NCBI RefSeq assembly: GCF_029223485.1
Contig: NZ_JARHTP010000001.1
Location: 1-64,000, forward strand
Reading direction: 5' to 3'
Length of the DNA stretch: 64,000 nt
From: Streptomyces coacervatus
GTDB lineage: Bacteria; Actinomycetota; Actinomycetes; Streptomycetales; Streptomycetaceae
A program made the translations under genes and the position numbers. The notes under the pieces were generated by a model. The model saw only the letters and a program-made list of their open reading frames with translations, did no database searches and was not told the DNA's origin. Below are positions 32,921 to 40,375 of this stretch, piece by piece (within the stretch, counting starts at the first letter, position 1; every line of letters begins with the position of its first letter).

Positions 32921-34543
32921 GTGTTCAACGGCACCACTTACCGCCGGTGTAAGTGCACCGAACCGAAACTCGACGACCAAGGCCAGCCGATCCTCAACGT
33001 GAACGGCACGCCCAAAGTCCGAGAACTCGGCTCCGCATGCCCCCAGTTGGACAAGCGGGATCACGGCTCCTGGTACTACTACCTCAACCTCCCCGACGGC
33101 CCCGGAGGCAAGCGGCGCCGACCCCGCAAAGGTGGCTTCCCCACCTCCAAGGCAGCCAAGGAAGCAGCACAAAAACTCTGGGACGAAGCCACCGACGGCA
33201 TCGACGTCGACTCCAAGGAAACCGTCGCCGCCTACCTCAACCGCTGGCTCGACAAGCGCGTTGACTTCAAGCGCGGCACCCGCGAGGAGTACCGCGACTG
33301 CATCGACCGCATCCTCATACCCGCGCTCGGCCACCTCGCCATGCGCGAACTACGCGAGCGCCACATCCAGGAGATGTTCAAACAGGTCTGGGCCTTCAAC
33401 GAGGTCAAGGCAGCCAACCAGATCACCGCCCAGCAGGCCAAAGCCGAATGCGAAGACGCCTACCGAGCGTGGAAACAAGCCCCCGCACCCCGCCCCCGCC
33501 ACTTCCGCCAGCGGTGGGACGCAGCCAAAGCCGCCCTCAAAGAGGCCCGCACCAAGCCCCGCCGCAACACCGGCCCCGGCACACAAAGGAAATACAAGAA
33601 CACCCTCGCCGCAGCCCTCAGCGACGCGGTCACCGAAAAACTGATCACCGAGAACTGGGCGAAGCACATCACCCTCCCCAAGTACGAACGCCCCGAAGCC
33701 CTCGTCTGGACAGACGAACGCGTCGCCCGCTGGAAGCTCACCGGCGAAAAACCCAGCCCCGTCATGGTGTGGACCCCCAACCAGACCGGCGAATTCCTCG
33801 ACGCCGCAGTCGACCACCCCATGTACATCATGTGGCACCTCATGGCCTTCCGCGCTCCACGCCGCGGCGAAGCAACAGGCCTGCCCTGGAGCGAAGTCGA
33901 CATGACCCGAGGCGTCGCCCGGATCGTCGAGCAACTCTCCACCAACTCCTCCTATGAGGTATGGGAAGACACCCCCAAGAGCCGCGCAGGCAAACGCGCC
34001 GTCACCCTCGACTACGCGACCTTCGCCCTCTTGACCGCCTGGCGCGACGTACAACAAGCCCAACGAGCCGAGTGGGAACAAAAGCACCGAGACGACCCCA
34101 GCAAGTACGGCCCCTACAACGACTCCGGCAAGGTCTTCACCCAAGCCGACGGCCGACCCCACCACCCCAGCAACGTCTCCCAAGCCTTCGAACGATTCAT
34201 CAAACGCCTCGGCCTGCCCCCGATCCGACTCCACGACCTACGGCACTGCGCCGCATCACTCAGCCTCGCCGCCGGCCTGTCCATGAAGGCCATCCAGGCC
34301 CTACTCGGCCACAGCAGCTACCAGCTCACCGCCGACACTTACACCTCACTGATGCCGCAGTTCGAGCAGGCAGCAGCCAACGCACCCGTCGACCTCGTAC
34401 CGCGCCGCAAGGCAATCGAGCAGGCCACCCGGGAGGATCCCCCCGCTGGGGCCACGACTGGGGATCAGACCAGCGACGACGAGCCCCACCTTTACCTCGT
34501 CTTGCCTTCGGTTCCTCCAGGCGAAGCCTCGGACGCTGCCTGA
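32921..34543 (+). CDS. Tyrosine site-specific integrase
   Basis: The 540-residue protein has an N-terminal zinc-like CKC segment, a core-binding domain (about residues 95-290, unusually long with a charged insertion) and a catalytic domain. Catalytic residues are Arg in FRAPRRGEATGL, the H-x-x-R of LHDLRHCAASL, His in LLGHSSYQ and Tyr in ADTYTSL. I chose the GTG at 32921 because AGGGAG lies five bases before it; the frame is open back to 32786. It appears intact and would drive integration of the element to its left. Confidence 0.87.
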   Translation: MFNGTTYRRCKCTEPKLDDQGQPILNVNGTPKVRELGSACPQLDKRDHGSWYYYLNLPDGPGGKRRRPRKGGFPTSKAAKEAAQKLWDEATDGIDVDSKETVAAYLNRWLDKRVDFKRGTREEYRDCIDRILIPALGHLAMRELRERHIQEMFKQVWAFNEVKAANQITAQQAKAECEDAYRAWKQAPAPRPRHFRQRWDAAKAALKEARTKPRRNTGPGTQRKYKNTLAAALSDAVTEKLITENWAKHITLPKYERPEALVWTDERVARWKLTGEKPSPVMVWTPNQTGEFLDAAVDHPMYIMWHLMAFRAPRRGEATGLPWSEVDMTRGVARIVEQLSTNSSYEVWEDTPKSRAGKRAVTLDYATFALLTAWRDVQQAQRAEWEQKHRDDPSKYGPYNDSGKVFTQADGRPHHPSNVSQAFERFIKRLGLPPIRLHDLRHCAASLSLAAGLSMKAIQALLGHSSYQLTADTYTSLMPQFEQAAANAPVDLVPRRKAIEQATREDPPAGATTGDQTSDDEPHLYLVLPSVPPGEASDAA

Positions 34544-34580
34544 CGGGTTGTCCCCCATTTGTCCCCCGGGCCACAAAATA

Positions 34581-34608
34581 GCCCCCGTGGAAGTCGCTCC
34601 GCGGGGGC
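34581..34608 (+). terminator. Hairpin terminator after the integrase
   Basis: GCCCCCGTGGA and TCCGCGGGGGC pair over 11 positions with one G-T wobble around a six-base loop, followed by GGTTT. AAAA lies on the left side, so it may act in both directions. Confidence 0.65.
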
Positions 34609-34667
34609 GGTTTGGTGCATCACTGCAGGCCAGAGGCGTGGGTTCCTGCCGTTGCCCCCTCGGATTA

Positions 34668-34677
34668 TGTCCGGACA
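34668..34677. promoter_or_regulatory. GntR operator candidate, copy 1
   Basis: TGTCCGGACA is a perfect 10-bp palindrome 51 bases before the GntR start. The longer motif ATGTCCGGACAATC recurs as ATGTCAGGACAATC before the ROK gene. Confidence 0.6.
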
Positions 34678-34727
34678 ATCGAACTACACAACTTCCCGTC
34701 AACAACTCGTGGAGCTACGCTCGGCCC

Positions 34728-35492
34728 GTGCCGAAACCAGAAGTGGACCCGACCGTGTCGCTCGAACTCAGTGTGGACCGGAGTTCTCCGGTGCCGTTGT
34801 ACTTCCAGCTGTCCCAGCAGCTCGAAGCGGCGATCGAGCACGGAGCGCTCACCCCCGGCAGCCTGCTGGGCAATGAGATCGAGCTGGCCGCACGGCTCGG
34901 CCTGTCCCGGCCCACTGTCCGCCAGGCCATCCAGTCCCTCGTCGAGAAGGGCCTCCTGGTGCGGCGCCGAGGTGTCGGCACGCAGGTCGTGCACAGCCAG
35001 GTCAAACGCCCGCTGGAGCTCTCCAGCCTTTACGACGACCTGGAGGCGGCCGGACAGCGCCCCGCCACCAGGGTGCTCGTCAACACGGTCGTCCCGGCGA
35101 CCGCCGAGGTCGCCGCCGCCCTCAACGTGGCCGAGGACAGCGACGTGCACCGGGTGGAGCGCCTCCGCCTCGCGCACGGCGAACCGATGGCGTACCTGTG
35201 CAACTTCATCCCGCCGGGCCTGCTCGACCTGAACACCGCACAGCTGGAGGCGACGGGCCTCTACCGCATGATGCGCGCCGCCGGAATCACCCTGCACAGC
35301 GCCCGCCAGACGATCGGCGCCCGCGCCGCCACCGCCGCCGAGGCGGACCGCCTCGCCGAAACCGAGGGCGCCCCACTCCTCACCATGCAACGCGTCACGT
35401 TCGACGACACGGGCAGAGCGGTCGAGTACGGCACCCACACGTACCGGCCGACCCGTTACTCCTTCGAGTTCCAGCTGCTTGTGCGGTCATGA
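34728..35492 (+). CDS. GntR-family regulator with UTRA domain
   Basis: The 254-residue protein has a GntR winged helix (about residues 15-80: VPLYFQLSQQLEAAIEHGALTPGSLLGNEIELAARLGLSRPTVRQAIQSLVEKGLL) and a C-terminal UTRA ligand domain (about 95-245), the HutC subfamily that senses small metabolites, often sugars or amino acids. The GTG at 34728 was chosen as it directly precedes the first structured region. A sugar-kinase-like gene follows, with a matching operator, so the ligand may be a sugar or sugar phosphate. Confidence 0.85.
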   Translation: MPKPEVDPTVSLELSVDRSSPVPLYFQLSQQLEAAIEHGALTPGSLLGNEIELAARLGLSRPTVRQAIQSLVEKGLLVRRRGVGTQVVHSQVKRPLELSSLYDDLEAAGQRPATRVLVNTVVPATAEVAAALNVAEDSDVHRVERLRLAHGEPMAYLCNFIPPGLLDLNTAQLEATGLYRMMRAAGITLHSARQTIGARAATAAEADRLAETEGAPLLTMQRVTFDDTGRAVEYGTHTYRPTRYSFEFQLLVRS

Positions 35493-35548
35493 CCGCGGCG
35501 TTCTCGCGGTCCTGACCGTTTTTGCACCTCCTTGTCGAGTTGGTTGCA

Positions 35549-35562
35549 ATGTCAGGACAATC
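35549..35562. promoter_or_regulatory. GntR operator candidate, copy 2
   Basis: ATGTCAGGACAATC differs in one base from 34667-34680 and lies between the GntR and ROK genes. Confidence 0.55.
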
Positions 35563-35593
35563 CAGTCGGCGTGAACTGCACCATGCCCGTTAA

Positions 35594-35620
35594 GGGGCGC
35601 GGGGAACTGCGCGACCAGCC
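35594..35620 (+). repeat. Streptomyces intergenic repeat, copy 1
   Basis: A 27-bp sequence beginning GGGGCGCGGGGAACTGCGCG. An exact inverted copy lies at 53868-53894. Repeats of this kind are common between streptomycete genes. Confidence 0.75.
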
Positions 35621-35710
35621 ACAAACAACCCGCACCCAACATCAATTGCGTACCCCCCTTTGCTCCCCCGCTCGGCACTCAGCGTGAGCGTGCGGCAGAA
35701 TCGGGCCTTG

Positions 35711-36859
35711 ATGAGCACCTACGGCAACTTCACCGCCCCCATAGGCTCCCGCCGCGCCCCGGCGCTCCGAACCGTCGGCACCCGGGAGCGCCGCTCGCAC
35801 CTGACCGCACCCCGCGTGCCAACGGTCGGCATCGACATCGGCGGCACCAAGGTGATGGCGGGCGTCGTCGACGCCGACGGCAACATCCTGGAGAAGCTCC
35901 GCGCGGAGACCCCGGACAAGTCCAAGAGCCCCAAGGTCGTCGAGGACACCATCGTCGAACTGGTCCTGGACCTCTCCGACCGGCACGACGTGCACGCCGT
36001 CGGCATCGGCGCGGCCGGCTGGGTCGACGCCGACCGCAACCGCGTCCTGTTCGCCCCGCACCTGTCGTGGCGCAACGAGCCCCTCCGGGACCGCCTCGCG
36101 GGCCGGCTCGCCGTGCCCGTGCTGGTCGACAACGACGCCAATGCCGCCGCGTGGGCGGAATGGCGTTTCGGCGCGGGCCGCGGCGAGGACCACCTGGTCA
36201 TGATCACGCTGGGTACCGGCATCGGCGGCGCGATCCTGGAGGACGGCCAGGTCAAGCGCGGCAAGTACGGCGTCGCGGGTGAGTTCGGCCATATGCAGGT
36301 CGTGCCCGGCGGCCACCGCTGCCCGTGCGGCAACCGCGGCTGCTGGGAGCAGTACAGCTCCGGCAACGCGCTGGTCCGCGAGGCCAAGGAGCTGGCCGCC
36401 GCCGACTCCCCGGTGGCGTACGGGATCATCGAGCACGTCAAGGGCAACATCGCCGACATCACCGGCCCGATGATCACCGAGCTGGCCCGTGAGGGCGACG
36501 CCATGTGCATCGAGCTGCTGCAGGACATCGGACAGTGGCTCGGCGTCGGCATCGCCAACCTGGCGGCCGCCCTGGACCCGTCCTGCTTCGTCATCGGCGG
36601 CGGCGTCAGCGCGGCAGACGACCTGTTGATCGGCCCCGCACGGGACGCCTTCAAGCGTCAGCTCACCGGCCGCGGCTACCGTCCCGAGGCCCGTATCGCC
36701 CGCGCCCAGCTCGGCCCCGAGGCCGGCATGGTCGGCGCCGCCGACCTCGCCCGTCTGGTCGCCCGCCGCTTCCGCCGCGCCAAGCGACGCCGGGTCGAGC
36801 GGTACGAGCGCTACGAGCGGTACGTGGAGACCCGCCGCTCCACCCGGGACACCGCATGA
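35711..36859 (+). CDS. ROK-family sugar kinase (glucokinase-like)
   Basis: The 382-residue protein has an N-terminal extension of about 38 residues, then the ATP-binding motif TVGIDIGGTKVMAGVVDADG. VDNDANAAAWAEW contains the catalytic Asp, and GEFGHMQV precedes the ROK zinc motif CPCGNRGCWEQY. Members phosphorylate glucose or related sugars. The C-terminus is very basic with RYER repeats. The ATG at 35711 lies downstream of the GntR-type operator, suggesting substrate-dependent control. Its stop overlaps the next ATG. Confidence 0.85.
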   Translation: MSTYGNFTAPIGSRRAPALRTVGTRERRSHLTAPRVPTVGIDIGGTKVMAGVVDADGNILEKLRAETPDKSKSPKVVEDTIVELVLDLSDRHDVHAVGIGAAGWVDADRNRVLFAPHLSWRNEPLRDRLAGRLAVPVLVDNDANAAAWAEWRFGAGRGEDHLVMITLGTGIGGAILEDGQVKRGKYGVAGEFGHMQVVPGGHRCPCGNRGCWEQYSSGNALVREAKELAAADSPVAYGIIEHVKGNIADITGPMITELAREGDAMCIELLQDIGQWLGVGIANLAAALDPSCFVIGGGVSAADDLLIGPARDAFKRQLTGRGYRPEARIARAQLGPEAGMVGAADLARLVARRFRRAKRRRVERYERYERYVETRRSTRDTA

Positions 36860-37437
36860 CCGCCGCACTGCCGCGTCAGTCCCTGCCCCCGGACGAGCCG
36901 CTCCGGCCGGCCGAGGACCGCCGTCACAAGATCCGCCGCCGGGCGCTCACCCTGCTCATCATCGGGCTGCTCATCGGCGTCCCGGCCGGCTATCTGGTGA
37001 TCTCCGCAAACCAGAGCCGCGACAGCGGCAAGGACAAGGAGGCCAAGTACGCGGCGACCGGTCTCACCAAGGGCTGGCCGTCGAAGGTGCAGCGCCGCCT
37101 CTACCAGGTGCCGATGCCGCACCCGTCGGGCAAGGTCGCGAGCTACGAGACCAACAACTGGAAGACCAGCCGTCTCTACGTCCAGTTCCAGACGCCCCTG
37201 CGGAACCTCGACGTCTTCCTCCACGACATGGGCGTCACCCGCGCCGACCTGAAGCGGGGCGACATCACCATCAGCGCGCGCGACCAGAAGATCACCGGCT
37301 GGGACTTCACCAGCCCGGGCCCCTGGTACGGCCTGGTCCACAAGCAGAAGGCGCCCAAGCCCACCCAGTACGTCATGATGAGCCTGGGGAACCGGAACAA
37401 CCCGTTCTTCTACGTCGTCTCCCGCACGGTTCCGTGA
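36856..37437 (+). CDS. Membrane-anchored hypothetical protein
   Basis: The 193-residue protein has a short cytoplasmic tail, one transmembrane helix (about residues 28-50: ALTLLIIGLLIGVPAGYLVISA) and an extracytoplasmic domain of about 140 residues (NWKTSRLYVQFQTPLRNLDVFLHDMGVTRADL..). No known family is evident. It overlaps the ROK gene by four bases (ATGA) and is therefore translated with it. Confidence 0.75.
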   Translation: MTAALPRQSLPPDEPLRPAEDRRHKIRRRALTLLIIGLLIGVPAGYLVISANQSRDSGKDKEAKYAATGLTKGWPSKVQRRLYQVPMPHPSGKVASYETNNWKTSRLYVQFQTPLRNLDVFLHDMGVTRADLKRGDITISARDQKITGWDFTSPGPWYGLVHKQKAPKPTQYVMMSLGNRNNPFFYVVSRTVP

Positions 37438-37537
37438 CGGAACGGGCCCCGGGACCGCCACCGGAGCCGATTGTCAGACCCCGCCCGTAGAGTCGAAGAC
37501 ATCTGATCCGACACACGGGCGGGAGGTGACAGGTCGT

Positions 37538-40375
37538 ATGGGCGACACGGCTGCGGTGGCCGGGCGAGCGGGGGAGCGGGAGCCGGGTGCGGAGGAGTCC
37601 GTGCCCGTCCGGCTTGCGGCCGTCTTCCTGCCCGCCCCGCTGCCCAGGGACGGCCGGATCGCCTTCTGGGACCCGGAGGGCGGCCCACTGCCCGCCGGGG
37701 ACACCGAGCTCACCGTCGTACGACGGCATGGCGCGGGAGCGCGGCGCAGGACCGCCCCCGCGCTGTCTTTGCCCGTCGGGAAGGCCCTGCCCCATCTCGT
37801 CCGCGCCCGGCGCGACCCGGCCGCCCACCCCGCCACCGCCTGCTGGGGCGCGGCCGCACTGCACGCGCTGAGGCTCATCGCCCGCGGACGCCTGCTGCCC
37901 GGCCTGACGGCCACCGGCCACGACGCCTGGCGGGCCGGCCCCCTGGACCCGGACGACATCGCGCACATCCGGTCGGTCGCCGCGGCCCTGCCGTACGAGG
38001 GCCACGCCGTCCCGCTGCCCGGACCGGGCCCGCTCCGGCTGCCCGAGCCGGAGGCGCTGATGCGCTCCTTCCTGGACGCGGTCGCCGACACCCTCCCCCG
38101 CACCCCCGCCGCACCGCACGCCTCCGGCAGGCCCTTCGCCGACCGCCGCCCGCAGCGCCTGCCCGACGCCCACGACTGGGCCGCCGAGGTCGCCGCCGGC
38201 ATGGACGCGGGCGTGCGCATCTCGCTCCGCCTCGACCTGTCGGCGTACGAGCTGTTCGACGGCGAGGAGGGCGTGCGCACCGCGGGCGCCGCGATCGTCC
38301 AGGTGCACAGCCTCGCCGACCCCACCCTGATCGCCGACGCGGCGGCCCTGTGGGCGGGCGAGGCGGACGCGGCGTTCGGCCCACGCGCGCGCGTGGACGC
38401 GGCCCTCGCCGTGCGGCGAGCGGCCCGTATCTGGCCGCCGCTCGACCGGCTCTCCGAGCAGGACGTGCCCGACGTCCTGGCGCTGTACGACGAGGAGCTG
38501 GGCGAACTGCTCGGCGTGGCGGCGACCCGGCTCGCGGCCGCCGGGGTCGCCGTGCACTGGCCCCGGGACCTCGCCCAGGACCTCAGCGCGGCCGCGGTGG
38601 TACGGCCGGCGCCGGGCTCCGCGACCGACGGCACCGGCTTCTTCGAGAGCGAGGAACTCCTCCAGTTCCGCTGGCAGTTGGCGGTCGGCGGCGACCCGCT
38701 CAGCGAGGCCGAGATGGACGCCCTCGCCGAGGCCCACCGCCCGGTCGTGCGGCTGCGGGACCGCTGGGTCCTGGTCGACCCCGCCCTGGTCCGCAAGGCC
38801 CGCAAGCGCGAACTGGGCCTGCTCGACCCGGTCGACGCGCTCTCCGTCGCGCTCAGCGGCAGCGCGGAGGTGGACGGCGAGACGGTCGAGGCGGTACCGG
38901 TCGGCGCCCTGGCCGCCCTGCGCGACCGCCTGACGGCCGGGCTGCGCCCCGCCGAACCGCCCGCGGACCTGCATGCCACCCTCCGCGACTACCAACTCCG
39001 GGGCCTGGCCTGGCTGGACCTCATGACCACCCTCGGCCTGGGTGGCTGCCTCGCCGACGACATGGGGCTGGGCAAGACGATCACGCTCATCGCGCTGCAC
39101 CTGAAGCGCGCCCGCAGCGAGCCGACCCTGGTGGTCTGCCCGGCCTCCCTCCTGGGCAACTGGCAGCGGGAGATCACCCGGTTCGCACCCGGCGTCCCCG
39201 TCCGCCGCTTCCACGGCCCGGACCGCACCCTGGAGGAGGTGACCGGCGGCTTCGTCCTCACCACCTACGGCACGATGCGGACGACGGCACCGCGACTGGC
39301 CGAACAGCGCTGGGGCATGGTCGTCGCGGACGAGGCGCAGCACGTCAAGAACCCGTACTCGGCGACGGCGAAGGCCCTGCGCACGATCCCGTCCCCCGCG
39401 CGCGTGGCCCTCACCGGAACCCCGGTGGAGAACAACCTCTCCGAGCTCTGGGCCCTGCTCGACTGGACGACACCCGGACTCCTCGGCCCGCTGAAGTCCT
39501 TCCGCGCCCGCCACGCGCGCGCGGTGGAGAACGGCGAGGACGAGGAGGCGGTGACCCGCCTGGCCCGTCTGGTCCGTCCCTTCCTCCTGCGCCGCAAGAA
39601 GTCCGACCCCGGCATCGTCCCCGAGCTGCCGCCCAAGACGGAGACGGACCACCCCGTGCCGCTCACCCGCGAACAGGCGGCCCTCTACGAGGCAGTGGTA
39701 CGCGAGTCCATGCTTGCCATCGAGACCTCCGACGGCATCGCACGCCGGGGCCTGGTGCTCAAGCTGCTCGGCGCGCTGAAGCAGATCTGCAACCACCCCG
39801 CGCTGTATCTCAAGGAGGAAGGGACCCAGGCCGACCGTCTACTGGCCCGTTCCGGCAAACTCGCCCTCCTCGACGAGCTGTTGGACACGCTGCTGGCGGA
39901 GGACGGTTCGGCACTCGTCTTCACCCAGTACGTCGGAATGGCCCGCCTGATCACCGCGCACCTGGCCAGCCGAGCGGTTCCCGTGGAACTGCTCCACGGC
40001 GGCACGCCGGTCCCGGAGCGCGAGCGCATGGTGGACCGCTTCCAGAGCGGCGCGACCCCGGTCCTGGTCCTCTCGCTCAAGGCGGCCGGCACCGGCCTGA
40101 ACCTCACCCGCGCGGGCCACGTCATCCACTTCGACCGCTGGTGGAACCCGGCGGTCGAGGAACAGGCCACCGACCGCGCCTACCGCATCGGCCAGACCCA
40201 GCCGGTCCAGGTCCACCGCCTCATCACCGAGGGCACGGTCGAGGACCGTATCGCCGAGATGCTGGAGTCCAAGCGGGCCTTGGCCGACGCCATCCTCGGC
40301 TCCGGCGAGTCGGCCCTCACGGAACTGACCGACCGCGAGCTCACCGACCTGGTGTCCCTCCGGAGGCCGACATGA
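37538..40375 (+). CDS. SNF2-family DNA helicase/translocase
   Basis: The 945-residue protein has a variable N-terminal domain (SNF2_N-associated, about residues 1-470). The Swi2/Snf2 ATPase core contains motif I LADDMGLGKTITLIA near residue 510, DEAQ box VVADEAQHVKNP, LTGTPVENNLSELW and C-terminal motifs LSLKAAGTGLNLTRAGHVIHFDRWWNPAVEEQATDRAYRIGQ. Such proteins translocate on duplex DNA and remodel protein-DNA complexes, often in repair or transcription recycling. GGGAGG precedes the ATG. It overlaps the SWIM-domain gene, a widespread bacterial pairing. Confidence 0.88.
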   Translation: MGDTAAVAGRAGEREPGAEESVPVRLAAVFLPAPLPRDGRIAFWDPEGGPLPAGDTELTVVRRHGAGARRRTAPALSLPVGKALPHLVRARRDPAAHPATACWGAAALHALRLIARGRLLPGLTATGHDAWRAGPLDPDDIAHIRSVAAALPYEGHAVPLPGPGPLRLPEPEALMRSFLDAVADTLPRTPAAPHASGRPFADRRPQRLPDAHDWAAEVAAGMDAGVRISLRLDLSAYELFDGEEGVRTAGAAIVQVHSLADPTLIADAAALWAGEADAAFGPRARVDAALAVRRAARIWPPLDRLSEQDVPDVLALYDEELGELLGVAATRLAAAGVAVHWPRDLAQDLSAAAVVRPAPGSATDGTGFFESEELLQFRWQLAVGGDPLSEAEMDALAEAHRPVVRLRDRWVLVDPALVRKARKRELGLLDPVDALSVALSGSAEVDGETVEAVPVGALAALRDRLTAGLRPAEPPADLHATLRDYQLRGLAWLDLMTTLGLGGCLADDMGLGKTITLIALHLKRARSEPTLVVCPASLLGNWQREITRFAPGVPVRRFHGPDRTLEEVTGGFVLTTYGTMRTTAPRLAEQRWGMVVADEAQHVKNPYSATAKALRTIPSPARVALTGTPVENNLSELWALLDWTTPGLLGPLKSFRARHARAVENGEDEEAVTRLARLVRPFLLRRKKSDPGIVPELPPKTETDHPVPLTREQAALYEAVVRESMLAIETSDGIARRGLVLKLLGALKQICNHPALYLKEEGTQADRLLARSGKLALLDELLDTLLAEDGSALVFTQYVGMARLITAHLASRAVPVELLHGGTPVPERERMVDRFQSGATPVLVLSLKAAGTGLNLTRAGHVIHFDRWWNPAVEEQATDRAYRIGQTQPVQVHRLITEGTVEDRIAEMLESKRALADAILGSGESALTELTDRELTDLVSLRRPT

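Noticed and set aside
4000..34600. A secondary-metabolite gene cluster
   Set aside because: No PKS, NRPS, terpene synthase or RiPP precursor was seen; the methyltransferases and radical SAM gene alone do not make a case.
37373..39796. 807-codon minus-strand frame over the SNF2 gene
   Set aside because: Antisense of a clear Swi2/Snf2 ATPase; its composition is that of mirrored GC-rich codons.
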